Source: Variovorax atrisoli 110B (GTDB taxonomy: Bacteria > Pseudomonadota > Gammaproteobacteria > Burkholderiales > Burkholderiaceae_C). Taken from it: DNA of 64,000 nt. The first letter of the stretch is position 1, and each line of letters begins with the position of its first letter. A program made the position numbers and the translations under genes. The notes below the pieces were generated by a model, which was not told where the DNA came from, did no database searches, and saw only the letters and a list, made by a program, of their open reading frames with translations. Positions 27,201-35,274 of this stretch are shown piece after piece. Location: assembly GCF_000382045.1 (NCBI RefSeq), contig NZ_KB907457.1:124001-188000 (forward strand). Direction: 5' to 3'.

Positions 27201-28269
27201 CGGCACGCTCTCGGCCAGCGGCGACCTCAGCTGGGGCCCGGCCGCCGGCGGCGCAACCGGCATCCGCATGGCGGTACAGGGCCAGCTGCGCGCGCTGCGC
27301 GTGCTGGTGCGCACCGACCGGCAGGTCACGCTCTCGGGCGACCTGCAGGCGCGGCTGGACAACGGCCAGTTCACCGTGCGCGGCAAGCTCAGGACCGACC
27401 GCGCCGTCATCATCCTGCCCGACGAGACCGCGCCCAGCCTGGGCAGCGACGTCGTCGTGCGCTCCGCCGCCAAGGACCGCGAGGCCGCCGAGGCGGCGAA
27501 GCGCGAAGCCGCCCGCGCCGACGCGCAGGCCGCAAAGCCGCAGACCGCCAGGCCGCCGGACATCACGGTCGAGTTCGACCTGGGCGACGACTTCGCGGTG
27601 CAGGGCCGCGGCATCACCACGCGCCTCGAAGGCAACCTGGAGATCCGCAGCACCCGGCTCGACGCGCCGCCGCGCATCACCGGCGAGGTGAAGACGGTGA
27701 AGGGCCAGTACCGCGCCTACGGCCAGCAGCTCGACGTGGAGACCGGCATCGCGCGCTTCAACGGCCCCTTCGACAACCCGGCGCTCGACATCCTCGCCAT
27801 CCGCCCCAACCTCTCGCAGCGCGCGGGCGTGCAGATCACCGGCACCGCGCAGTCGCCGCGCGTGAAGCTGTACTCGGAGCCGGCGCTGTCGGATGCCGAG
27901 ACGCTCTCATGGGTCGTCCTGGGCCGCGCCTCGGCCACCAGCGGTGGCGAATCGGCGCTGCTGCAGCAGGCGGCGCTGTCGCTGCTGGGCAAGATCGGCG
28001 GCGCCTCCACCGGCGGCAGCCTCGCCAGCCGCTTCGGCCTCGACGAACTGGGCTTCAAGGGCCCGGGCGACGGCGGCGACCTGCGCGAGTCGGCAGTGAC
28101 CCTGGGCAAGCGCCTCTCGAAGGACTTCTACATCACCTACGAACGCAGCATCGGCGGCACCTTCGGCACGCTCTTCATCTTCTACGACCTGACAACGCGC
28201 CTCACCCTGCGCGGCCAGGCCGGCCAGACCAGCGGCCTCGACCTGATCTACACCGTCAAGTACGACTGA
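24205..28269 (+). CDS. tamB: TamB-like translocation/lipid-transport protein
   Basis: This 1354-residue protein has one N-terminal membrane anchor (about residues 26-50, after a basic ARRAMR) and a very long beta-rich periplasmic body rich in Gly, Ala and Asp, forming the expected hydrophobic groove. The C-terminal DUF490 domain is clear: EVKTVKGQYRAYGQQLDVE, the PSQRAGVQITGTAQSPRVKL-type stretch, SWVVLGR, and a final IYTVKYD. It is the inner-membrane partner of the outer-membrane protein encoded just upstream. The pair spans the periplasm. The length is close to that of E. coli TamB. A strong inverted repeat follows the stop. Confidence 0.94.
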   Translation: MQTDEQSTPPSPPRRSRARRAMRALAWTVAGLLLAVVLLVAGAWWWLGSNTSLAFALAQAAQRLPAGQTLESRDVSGSLRTGGRIGWLKYQSESIAVEVNDATIGWQLAPLLNRRVQLGEVHAKQVLIEKRGPPSDKPTEPLEQLALPIEVELPFRIDELRWAGPPVLQALNLSGSYSYKAAEHALEVKGVDIASGHYSARVKLQGPAPMAIDAALDGRVKAPVAEDHDIDVMATATVKGTLAGAGARLQVAAELKPAEENADAPMAASLQAQIAPWLPQPVIDAKADLRNVDASSLWPGAPETRLTGTVELQPDADTGPAAWKASADIRNALPGPWDKQKLPLEQLLARVGFDGTSWTLSEATVRAGGGRIDAAGKWSPAPSPWQAQATVRGVRPAALYSELSGAPVSGQLKAEQKDSTIAFDASLRAEGGGAGSKALPGFALDRALAQGQWKDQVLDLRTLRIDAQRASIDGRVQVRVADQAASGKLALALPGGSAQVEGRIAPDAGSGEVRAAIDDAGTVQRWVQGLPGLSGVFGNAGAKGSAKLDASWQGGWRTIQRRLENPNAPAPRGVAEPSIKAALAVPRLELTLPSEQPGGTGTDVQVRNLQADLAGSLAQATLALKGEAATGTQKFDIDTRASGGIAGAGQWRAALTSLKLQAQDSARPGAPWVLELGREVTATIRTASGNAPRLDVEASAASATLRGPVPGTVRIDWQPLRFSQSGAAPNRVFRVQSKGQLQGLPMAWAGAFGANTTLGEYGISGDLMFNGDWDIDAGDTLHAKARLARQSGDIRVQAGEAALVTRITSTGTGTASERTMNSASASGDAPSTPAGLRQAELRLDADGDAVRAVLAWDSERAGKIDADINTRVQQRAGGWQWAPDAPLGGNIKATLPNLGVWSMLAPPGWRIAGTLDANATLSGNRAAPRWNGTLGADKLALRAPVEGLDLRDGRLRATLTGERVEITEFTLKGGAGSSARIGGQSGNRSTAASEARTDGGTLSASGDLSWGPAAGGATGIRMAVQGQLRALRVLVRTDRQVTLSGDLQARLDNGQFTVRGKLRTDRAVIILPDETAPSLGSDVVVRSAAKDREAAEAAKREAARADAQAAKPQTARPPDITVEFDLGDDFAVQGRGITTRLEGNLEIRSTRLDAPPRITGEVKTVKGQYRAYGQQLDVETGIARFNGPFDNPALDILAIRPNLSQRAGVQITGTAQSPRVKLYSEPALSDAETLSWVVLGRASATSGGESALLQQAALSLLGKIGGASTGGSLASRFGLDELGFKGPGDGGDLRESAVTLGKRLSKDFYITYERSIGGTFGTLFIFYDLTTRLTLRGQAGQTSGLDLIYTVKYD

Positions 28270-28280
28270 AGCGGGGATCG

Positions 28281-28422
28281 GGAGCGGGCGAGGACAGCGA
28301 GCGCAGAAGAAATACAAGAGCTGCGCAGAGGTCGCAAGAGAAACCCAAAACACTTTTTGGTTTTTCTTTCGCGACCTTCGCGCAACCTTCGCGCCCTCTG
28401 CATCCGCTGTCCGCTCCCGCTC
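28281..28422. repeat. Large nested inverted repeat after tamB
   Basis: Outer arms at 28281-28300 and 28403-28422 are nearly complementary (GGAGCGGGCGAGGACAGCGA against CCGCTGTCCGCTCCCGCTCC). An inner stem pairs GGTCGCAAGAGAAACC with the region ending TTTCTTTCGCGACC (about 28330-28376), with a loop around CACTTT. The inner stem contains A- and T-runs on both sides and could terminate transcription in either direction. Open frames here are products of the repeat. Confidence 0.75.
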
Positions 28423-28497
28423 CAAGACTTCGGCCTTGACCCGCGTCTTGCGCGCGTGATAAGAACCGTCCCTCGCCTTCACCGAGGAGCGACCACG

Positions 28498-28812
28498 ATG
28501 AAAAGAGTTGGAGACAAGGGCGAGAGCCTTCGGGAATTTCCAGAAAGCTCTCGGACATCCGCCCCGCCGGGGCTCTCGCGCATCGCCCTCACGCGCGGTG
28601 CGCTGCGCGGCACGATCGCGCTGATCGCGGGCCTCGCGCTCGTGGCGTCCATTCCCTACTGGGGCGGCATGCACTTCCCCGTCACCAGCCTCGTGATCTA
28701 CGTCGCGGGCATGGTGTTCGTCGCGATGCCGCTGTGCCTCTACTACGAGTCGCTGCTCATGGCGCAGGCAGCAGCGTCGCCCGATGGCTGCGAAGCGCCG
28801 ATGCCACGATAG
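28498..28812 (+). CDS. Small two-helix membrane protein
   Basis: This 104-residue protein has a polar N-terminus of about 40 residues and two hydrophobic segments (about 40-56 and 63-85; LIAGLALVASIPYW and VIYVAGMVFVAMPLCLYY). A good ribosome-binding site (GAGGAG, seven bases upstream) supports the ATG at 28498. I recognise no family. Its last 56 bp overlap the convergent fdsD gene, which is unusual and may mean one of the two 3' ends is regulated by the other transcript. Confidence 0.65.
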   Translation: MKRVGDKGESLREFPESSRTSAPPGLSRIALTRGALRGTIALIAGLALVASIPYWGGMHFPVTSLVIYVAGMVFVAMPLCLYYESLLMAQAAASPDGCEAPMPR

Positions 28813-29005
28813 GCATCAGCTGCGGCGTCCTGCCCGCATCGAAATCGCGCAGCAGCTGGATGCGCATGCTCGGTGCCCAGAACGACTTCAGGTGCGCCGC
28901 GATGGCCTGCGTGGCCGCGCCCGCGTCGCTGGGCGATTGCGCCTGGAAGAAGCTGCCGATCTGGTTAGCCATCTTCACGAGTTGCGCCGATTGATCGTGC
29001 TCCAT
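28757..29005 (-). CDS. fdsD: Formate dehydrogenase delta subunit
   Basis: This 82-residue protein has the FdsD signature: LVKMANQIGSFF near the N-terminus, IAAHLKSFWAPSMR in the middle, and LLRDFDAG towards the end. FdsD is needed for assembly of active soluble, NAD-dependent formate dehydrogenase. It is the last gene of the fdsGBA-fdhD-fdsD operon and starts 47 nt after fdhD. The end overlaps a convergent small gene by 56 bp. Confidence 0.9.
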   Translation of the reverse strand: MEHDQSAQLVKMANQIGSFFQAQSPSDAGAATQAIAAHLKSFWAPSMRIQLLRDFDAGRTPQLMPIVASALRSHRATLLPAP

Positions 29006-29052
29006 GTGGCTTCCGGAAAGTTGTGGGTGGCGTTGAAAGAGGAAAAAGAGGC

Positions 29053-29883
29053 TCAGCGCAGCCGCTGGGCGTGGCTGTACACGCCGAGGTCCTGCTGCCG
29101 CACGAAGCCCACCAGCGTGAGGCCCGCGCGCTGCGCGGTGGCCACCGCGAACGAGGTCGGCGCCGACACCGCGGCGAGCAGCGGCGCGCCGGCCATCGCG
29201 GCCTTCTGGACCATCTCGAAGCTCGCGCGGCTGGTGACGGCGATGAAGCCGGCCGATGCATCGACGTCGTTGGCCGCGAGCGCACCCACCAGCTTGTCGA
29301 GCGCGTTGTGGCGGCCCACGTCCTCGCGCAGCCACATCACCTCGCCGTCGGCCGAGCACCATGCCGCGGCGTGTACCGCGCCGGTGGCCTCCTGCAAGGT
29401 CTGCTGCGAGGGCAGCTGCGACATCGCGCGGGCGATGGCCCCGCGCTCGAAGCGTACTGCCACGTCGTCCCGCAGCACGGGGATCTCGCGCGACACCTGC
29501 GTCAGGCTCTCGGTGCCGCACAGGCCGCAGCCGGTGCGCCCGGCCATCGAGCGGCGGCGCTGCTTCAGGCGCGCGAAGGCCGCGCCCGACACCTGCATGT
29601 GCACCGTGAAGCCCAGCGCCGACTGCTCGGCTTCCACCGCATAGAGCTCGTGCGCCGCATCGAGGATGCCCTCGCCCAGCGAGAAGCCGAGCGCGAAGTC
29701 TTCCAGGTCGAGCGGTGTCGCGAGCATCACCGCGTGCGAGATGCCGTTGTATTCGAGCGCGACCGGCACTTCCTCGGCCACCCAGTCCTGCACGTCGAAG
29801 GGCCGGCCGCCGCGCACGCCGCGCACGGGCAGCAGCTGCGCGCCTTCGCAGAAGCGGACGGTGTCGGCGGCCTGCATGGTCAT
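29053..29883 (-). CDS. fdhD: Formate dehydrogenase accessory sulphurtransferase
   Basis: This 276-residue protein (also called FdsC in fds operons) has the catalytic cysteine loop GRTGCGLCGTESL, conserved EVPVALEYNG near the N-terminus, and DVGRHNALDKLVG in the C-terminal half. FdhD passes sulphur from IscS to the molybdenum cofactor, making the sulphido ligand required by formate dehydrogenase. It starts 13 nt after fdsA and has GAGGA before the ATG. A second ATG two codons downstream is equally possible. Confidence 0.95.
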   Translation of the reverse strand: MTMQAADTVRFCEGAQLLPVRGVRGGRPFDVQDWVAEEVPVALEYNGISHAVMLATPLDLEDFALGFSLGEGILDAAHELYAVEAEQSALGFTVHMQVSGAAFARLKQRRRSMAGRTGCGLCGTESLTQVSREIPVLRDDVAVRFERGAIARAMSQLPSQQTLQEATGAVHAAAWCSADGEVMWLREDVGRHNALDKLVGALAANDVDASAGFIAVTSRASFEMVQKAAMAGAPLLAAVSAPTSFAVATAQRAGLTLVGFVRQQDLGVYSHAQRLR

Positions 29884-29896
29884 GCGCGGTGCATCC

Positions 29897-32767
29897 TCAC
29901 TTGGCCGGCACCGTCTCGTTGCCGTGCTGCGAGGCGGCGGCGAGCAGGTCGTGCTGCTTCCGGTTGAAGCGGCTGTACTCCTGCTGCCAGGCCGAGGGCT
30001 GCATCACCGGCGTCACCTGCACCGCGGTGACCTTGTACTCGGGGCAGTTGGTGGCCCAGTCGGAGTTGTCGGTGGTGATCACGTTCGCGCCCGACTCGGG
30101 GAAGTGGAAGGTGGTGTAGACCACGCCCGGCTGCATGCGCTCGGACACCGTGGCGCGCAGCACCGTCTCGCCCGCGCGGCTCTGGATGCCGACCCAGTCT
30201 CCTTCCTTCACGCCGCGCTCCTCGGCGTCATGAGGATGGATTTCCAGGCGGTCCTCGCTGTGCCACTGGTTGTTCTCGGTGCGCCGCGTCTGCGCGCCCA
30301 CGTTGTACTGCGAGAGGATGCGCCCGGTGGTCAACAGCAGCGGGAACCGGCGCGTGACCTTCTCGTCGGTCGCCACGTACTGCGTGACGATGAACTTGCC
30401 CTTGCCGCGAACGAAGCGGTCGATGTGCATGGTGGGCGTGCCCTCGGGCGCGTTCTCGTTGCAGGGCCACTGGATGCTGCCGAGCTCGTCGAGGCGCTTG
30501 TAGCTCACCCCGCGGAAGGTGGGCGTGAGCGCGGCGATCTCGTCCATGATCTCCTCGGGGCTCTCGTAGTCCATCGGGTAGCCGAGGGCCTGCGCGAGCT
30601 TCACCGTCACCTCCCAGTCGGCGAGGCCCGCCTTGGGCGGCATCACCTTGCGCACGCGCGAGATGCGGCGCTCGGCGTTGGTGAAGGTGCCGTCCTTCTC
30701 GAGGAAGGAGGAGCCCGGCAGGAACACATGCGCGTACTTGGCGGTCTCGTTGAGGAAGATGTCCTGCACCACCACGCATTCCATGGCCATCATCGCGGCG
30801 GCCACGTGCTGCGTGTTGGGGTCGGACTGCACGATGTCCTCGCCCTCGCAGTAGAGGCCCTTGAAGCTGCCGCCGATCGCGGCGTCGAACATGTTGGGAA
30901 TGCGCAGCCCCGGCTCGGGGTCGATCGGCACGCCCCAGGCGGCCTCGAACGAAGAGCGCGTGGTGCTGTCCGACACATGCCGGTAGCCCGGCAGCTCGTG
31001 CGGGAAGGAGCCCATGTCGCAGGAGCCCTGCACGTTGTTCTGGCCGCGCAGCGGGTTCACGCCCACGCCCTCGCGGCCGACGTTGCCGGTGACCATCGCG
31101 AGGTTCGCGATGCCCATCACCGTCGTCGAGCCCTGGCTGTGCTCGGTCACGCCCAGGCCGTAGTAAATGGCGGCATTGCCGCCGGTGGCGAAGAGCCGCG
31201 CGGCCGCGCGCATCTCGGCGGCCGGCACGCCGGTCACCGCCTCGGTGGCCTCGGGCGACTGCTCGGGGCGTTCGACGTACGACTTCCACTCCTTGAAAGA
31301 AGCGGTGTCGCAGCGCTCGGCCACGAACTCGTCGGCCATCAGCCCCTCGGTCACGATGACGTGCGCCAGCGCCGTGACCACCGCCACGTTGGTGCCGGGG
31401 CGCAGCTGCAGGTGGTGCGCCGCCTCGATGTGCGGCGACTTCACGATGTCGATGCGGCGCGGGTCGACCACGATCAGCTTCGCGCCCTGGCGCAGCCGCT
31501 TCTTCATGCGCGAGGCGAACACCGGGTGGCCGTCGGTCGGGTTGGCACCGATCACCATGATCACGTCGGCCTTGTCCACCGAGGCGAAGGTCTGCGTACC
31601 CGCCGATTCGCCCAGCGTCTGCTTCAGGCCGTAGCCAGTGGGCGAATGGCACACGCGCGCACAGGTGTCGACGTTGTTGTTGCCGAAGGCGGCGCGCACC
31701 AGCTTCTGCACGAGGTAGGTCTCCTCGTTGGTGCAGCGCGAGGAGGTGATGCCGCCGATGGAATCGCGGCCGTACTTGGCCTGCAGGCGCTTGAACTCGC
31801 TCGCGGCGTAGTTGAGCGCGGTCTCCCAGCTCACCTCCTGCCACGGGTCGCTGATGTTCTTGCGGATCATCGGCTTGAGCATGCGGTCCTGGTGCGTGGC
31901 GTAGCCCCAGGCGAAGCGGCCCTTGACGCAGGAGTGGCCCTCGTTGGCCTTGCCGTCCTTCCACGGCACCATGCGCACCACTTCATTGCCCTTCATCTCC
32001 GCCTTGAAGGCGCAGCCCACGCCGCAGTAGGCGCAGGTGGTGATCACGCTGTGCTCGGGCTGGCCGAGCCAGATCACCGACTTCTCCTGCAGCGTGGCGG
32101 TGGGGCAGGCCTCGACGCAGGCGCCGCAGCTCACGCATTCCGAGTCCATGAAGGCCTCGTCCTGGCCCGGCGACACGCGCGACTCGAAGCCGCGGCCGCT
32201 GATGGTCAGCGCGAAGGTGCCCTGCGTTTCCTCGCAGGCGCGCACGCAGCGGTTGCACACGATGCACTTCGACGGGTCGTAGCTGAAGTAGGGGTTCGAC
32301 TCGTCCTTCTCGCTCTTCAGGTGGTTGGCGCCGTCGAAACCGTAGCGCACGTTGCGCAGGCCGGTCACGCCCGCCATGTCCTGCAGCTCGCAGTTGCCGT
32401 TGGCCGAGCAGGTGAGGCAGTCCAGCGGATGGTCGGAGATGTAGAGCTCCATCACGCCCTTGCGCAGCTCCTGCAGTTTCGGCGTCTGCGTGCGCACCTT
32501 CATGCCGGCCTCGGCGGGCGTGGTGCACGAGGCCGGGAAGCCCCGCCTCCCTTCGATCTCGACCAGGCACAGCCGGCACGAGCCGAAGGGCTCCAGGCTG
32601 TCGGTGGCGCAGAGCTTGGGCACCTGGATGCCCGCATCCACCGCCGCGCGCATCAGCGATGTGCCCGCGGGCACCGTGACTTCGTTGCCGTCGATCTCCA
32701 GCGTCACCTCGCGCTCCGATTCGCGCCTGGGGGTGCCGTAGTCGATGTCCTTGAGATGGTCCAACAT
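29897..32767 (-). CDS. fdsA: NAD-dependent formate dehydrogenase, alpha (molybdenum) subunit
   Basis: This 956-residue catalytic subunit oxidises formate to CO2. The N-terminal 2Fe-2S ferredoxin-like domain (GSCRLCLVEIEG), a His/Cys cluster, two 4Fe-4S motifs (CIVCNRCVRACEE, CVSCGACVEACP) and the CAYCGVGC cluster before the bis-MGD fold are all visible. The metal ligand is the cysteine in DTCARVCHSP. The ATG at 32767 was chosen because it gives MLDHLKDIDYG, the usual start of this family, though the ribosome-binding site is weak. Electrons pass from here to FdsG and FdsB. A 188-bp gap containing the dispersed repeat separates it from fdsB. Confidence 0.95.
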   Translation of the reverse strand: MLDHLKDIDYGTPRRESEREVTLEIDGNEVTVPAGTSLMRAAVDAGIQVPKLCATDSLEPFGSCRLCLVEIEGRRGFPASCTTPAEAGMKVRTQTPKLQELRKGVMELYISDHPLDCLTCSANGNCELQDMAGVTGLRNVRYGFDGANHLKSEKDESNPYFSYDPSKCIVCNRCVRACEETQGTFALTISGRGFESRVSPGQDEAFMDSECVSCGACVEACPTATLQEKSVIWLGQPEHSVITTCAYCGVGCAFKAEMKGNEVVRMVPWKDGKANEGHSCVKGRFAWGYATHQDRMLKPMIRKNISDPWQEVSWETALNYAASEFKRLQAKYGRDSIGGITSSRCTNEETYLVQKLVRAAFGNNNVDTCARVCHSPTGYGLKQTLGESAGTQTFASVDKADVIMVIGANPTDGHPVFASRMKKRLRQGAKLIVVDPRRIDIVKSPHIEAAHHLQLRPGTNVAVVTALAHVIVTEGLMADEFVAERCDTASFKEWKSYVERPEQSPEATEAVTGVPAAEMRAAARLFATGGNAAIYYGLGVTEHSQGSTTVMGIANLAMVTGNVGREGVGVNPLRGQNNVQGSCDMGSFPHELPGYRHVSDSTTRSSFEAAWGVPIDPEPGLRIPNMFDAAIGGSFKGLYCEGEDIVQSDPNTQHVAAAMMAMECVVVQDIFLNETAKYAHVFLPGSSFLEKDGTFTNAERRISRVRKVMPPKAGLADWEVTVKLAQALGYPMDYESPEEIMDEIAALTPTFRGVSYKRLDELGSIQWPCNENAPEGTPTMHIDRFVRGKGKFIVTQYVATDEKVTRRFPLLLTTGRILSQYNVGAQTRRTENNQWHSEDRLEIHPHDAEERGVKEGDWVGIQSRAGETVLRATVSERMQPGVVYTTFHFPESGANVITTDNSDWATNCPEYKVTAVQVTPVMQPSAWQQEYSRFNRKQHDLLAAASQHGNETVPAK

Positions 32768-32861
32768 GTCTTTAGCTTTCTCTCTGATCTGGCAATTCAC
32801 CACGGCCGTGCGAAGCGCGAACCGGCTCCCTCACACCTGCGGCGCCCGCCCCTGGGTCGCG

Positions 32862-32955
32862 GAACACCGTGGAACCGGCTTTGCCGGGCCACCGGTGTTG
32901 CCCTCTCGAGGGGGAGGCGGCTACACGAAGTGAGCAGGCGACGAGGGTGGGCATG
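32862..32955 (-). repeat. Dispersed 3'-end repeat, copy between fdsB and fdsA
   Basis: Read on the minus strand, the copy begins right after the fdsB stop and shows CACTTCGTGTAG, a CCCC-TCGAGA-GGGG-like stem, GCAACACCGG, GGCCCGGC and AGCCGGTTCC. This is the same order as in the array at 361-655. It splits what is otherwise a compact operon and could affect the ratio of FdsA to FdsB. Confidence 0.8.
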
Positions 32956-34515
32956 TCACGCAGCCTTGCGATCGGGCGCTTCGATGCCGAAGTCCTGCGG
33001 GAAATGGTCGAGTGCCGAAAGCACAGGGAACGGCGTCATGCCGCCCATGGCGCACAGCGAGCCGTGGACCATCGTGTCGCACAGGTCGCGCAGCAGCATC
33101 ACCTGCTGCGGGCGGTTCTGGTTGCCGCGGATCTTGTCGATGACCTCCACGCCGCGGGTCGAGCCGATGCGGCAGGGCGTGCACTTGCCGCAGGATTCGA
33201 GCGCGCAGAACTCCATGGCGTAGCGCGCGAGCTTCGAGAGGTCGGCCGTGTCGTCGTGCACCACGATGCCGCCGTGGCCCACGGTGCCGCCGACGGCCGC
33301 GTAGGCCTCGTAGTCGAGCGGCAGGTCCCACTTCGATTCGGGCAGGTATGCGCCCAGCGGGCCGCCGACCTGCACCGCCTTGATCGGCCGGCCAGAGGCC
33401 GAGCCGCCGCCGTAGTCGTAGAGCAGCTCGCGCAGCGTGACGCCGAAGGCCTTCTCGACCAGGCCGCCGTACCTGATGTTGCCGGCCAGCTGCATCGGCA
33501 GCGTGCCGCGCGAGCGGCCCACGCCATAGTCGCGGTAGAAGGCCGCGCCGCGCGCGAGGATCAGCGGCACGCTCGCCAGCGTGATGACGTTGTTGATGAG
33601 CGTCGGTCGCCCGAACAGCCCCTCGATGGCCGGCAGCGGCGGCTTGGCGCGCACGATGCCGCGCTTGCCTTCCAGGCTCTCGAGCAGCGCCGTCTCTTCT
33701 CCGCACACGTACGAGCCCGCGCCCTTTCGCACTTCGAGCGAGAAGCGCTTGCCCGAACGCAGGACGTTGTCGCCGAGGAAGCTCGCAGCCTCGGCGACGC
33801 GGATGGCCTCGTTCAGCGTCGCGATCGCATGCGGGTACTCGGAGCGCACGTAGATGTAGCCCTTCGTCGCGCCGGTGGCCAGGCCCGCGATGGTCATGCC
33901 CTCGATCAGCATGAAGGGGTCGCCCTCCATCGTCATGCGGTCGGAGAAGGTGCCCGAGTCGCCCTCGTCGGCATTGCAGACGACGTACTTCTGCGCCGCC
34001 GCCGTGCCCAGCACCGTCTTCCACTTGATGCCCGCCGGAAAGGCCGCGCCGCCGCGCCCGCGCAGGCCGGAGTCGAGCACCTGCTGCACGATCTCGCCGG
34101 GCTCGAGCGCCAGGGCACGGCGCAGGCCGGCGAATCCTTCGTAGGCCTGGTAGTCGGTGAGCGAGACCGGGTCGGTGATGCCCATGCGCGAGAAGGTCAG
34201 GCGCTCCTGCTTCTTCAGGTACGGGATCTCCTCTGTCGGACCGAGCGCGAGCGGATGCCTGCCGCCGGTGAGGAAGCCGGCGTCGAACAGGCCCGCCACG
34301 TCGTCGGGCGTCACCGGCCCGTAGGCGATGCGGCCGGCGGGCGTGTTCACCTCCACCAGCGGCTCGAGCCAGAACATGCCGCGCGAGCCGTTGCGCACGA
34401 TCTCGAGCATCAGCCCGCGCGCGGCCGCTTCCTTGGCGATGCGCCGGGCCACGCTGTCGGCGCCGACGGCGAGCGCGGCCGAGTCGCGCGGAACGTAGAC
34501 GGTGATGGTGCTCAT
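32956..34515 (-). CDS. fdsB: NAD-dependent formate dehydrogenase, beta subunit
   Basis: This 519-residue flavoprotein subunit hands electrons to NAD+. It has an N-terminal thioredoxin-like region (to about 110) and a NuoF-like body. FMN/NADH loops are GRGGAAFPAGIKWK and GAGSYVCGEETALLESLEG, and the 4Fe-4S motif is ESCGKCTPCRIG. The ATG at 34515 overlaps the fdsG stop as ATGA, showing translational coupling. Longer upstream frames are out of register with fdsG and are not used. Confidence 0.95.
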   Translation of the reverse strand: MSTITVYVPRDSAALAVGADSVARRIAKEAAARGLMLEIVRNGSRGMFWLEPLVEVNTPAGRIAYGPVTPDDVAGLFDAGFLTGGRHPLALGPTEEIPYLKKQERLTFSRMGITDPVSLTDYQAYEGFAGLRRALALEPGEIVQQVLDSGLRGRGGAAFPAGIKWKTVLGTAAAQKYVVCNADEGDSGTFSDRMTMEGDPFMLIEGMTIAGLATGATKGYIYVRSEYPHAIATLNEAIRVAEAASFLGDNVLRSGKRFSLEVRKGAGSYVCGEETALLESLEGKRGIVRAKPPLPAIEGLFGRPTLINNVITLASVPLILARGAAFYRDYGVGRSRGTLPMQLAGNIRYGGLVEKAFGVTLRELLYDYGGGSASGRPIKAVQVGGPLGAYLPESKWDLPLDYEAYAAVGGTVGHGGIVVHDDTADLSKLARYAMEFCALESCGKCTPCRIGSTRGVEVIDKIRGNQNRPQQVMLLRDLCDTMVHGSLCAMGGMTPFPVLSALDHFPQDFGIEAPDRKAA

Positions 34516-35012
34516 GGGGCGACCTGCGCAAGGAGCGCGTCGAACGTGCGGGGTGTCACGCGCGCGTGCGGCTGGTCGTCCAGCGTCATCGCAGGCGAGG
34601 AGGCGCACAGGCCGAGGCAGAAGGCCGGCTCCAGCGTGAAGGCGCCGTCCTTCGTGGTGCCGTGCGCGCTGCAGCCCAGCCGCAGTTCGGCATGGGCCAG
34701 CAGCGCATCGGCGCCCATCGACTGGCACGCCTCGGCGCGGCAGATCTGGATCACGTGGCGGCCGGCGGGCGCGCTGCGGAAGTGGTGGTAGTAGGTGACC
34801 ACGCCGTGCACCTCGGCGCGCGAGAGGTTCTGCGCCTCGGCGATGACCGGCACCGCGTTCGCGGGAATGTGGCCGAGCGCGTCCTGCACGTCGTGCAGTA
34901 TCGGCAGCAGCGCGCCGGGTTCGTTCTCGTGCGCCTGCAGGATGCGCCGCACCGTGGCGAGCTCTTGCGTCTCGTCCCCCTGCTGCGCCTGCTGAACCTG
35001 TTCTTGTCCCAT
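34512..35012 (-). CDS. fdsG: NAD-dependent formate dehydrogenase, gamma subunit
   Basis: This 166-residue NuoE-like subunit carries one 2Fe-2S cluster. The four ligands are in CRAEACQ and CLGLCASSP. The N-terminal helical part (VRRILQAHENEPGALLPILH) matches the NuoE/HoxE family. It is the first gene of the leftward fds operon. A palindrome that I read as a Crp/Fnr-type site lies 161 nt upstream of the start. Confidence 0.95.
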   Translation of the reverse strand: MGQEQVQQAQQGDETQELATVRRILQAHENEPGALLPILHDVQDALGHIPANAVPVIAEAQNLSRAEVHGVVTYYHHFRSAPAGRHVIQICRAEACQSMGADALLAHAELRLGCSAHGTTKDGAFTLEPAFCLGLCASSPAMTLDDQPHARVTPRTFDALLAQVAP

Positions 35013-35144
35013 GGTCCGTCCGATCTGCTCCGCCGCTGCATGAAGCCTCGGGGGCCTGCAGGCGGAGCTGGTTTCATCGTGGTTCCGTCACGGGCCCGGC
35101 GTCTCGAATTCGACGCGAATCCCGTGGTGGTCCGCTTGGGGACC

Positions 35145-35186
35145 AATGTCGATGAATCGGGCGTCGGGGGCCTTGACACAAGTCAA
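35145..35186 (-). promoter_or_regulatory. FNR-type box and -10 upstream of fdsG
   Basis: The palindrome TTGAC-ACAA-GTCAA is at 35173-35186. On the minus strand the hexamer GACATT (35150-35145) follows at exactly 22 nt and keeps the A2 and T6 of a -10 element, the geometry of a class II activator site. The leader to the ATG would be about 130 nt. The rest of the 35013-35274 spacer shows nothing coding. Confidence 0.65.
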
Positions 35187-35274
35187 TTTCCGCCGAAACA
35201 GGCACGGTGCCAATGCGCACAAACCCTGCGGGCGTGCAGGGTTCGCAAGGACCGCAAGAACTGTCGGAAAGACC

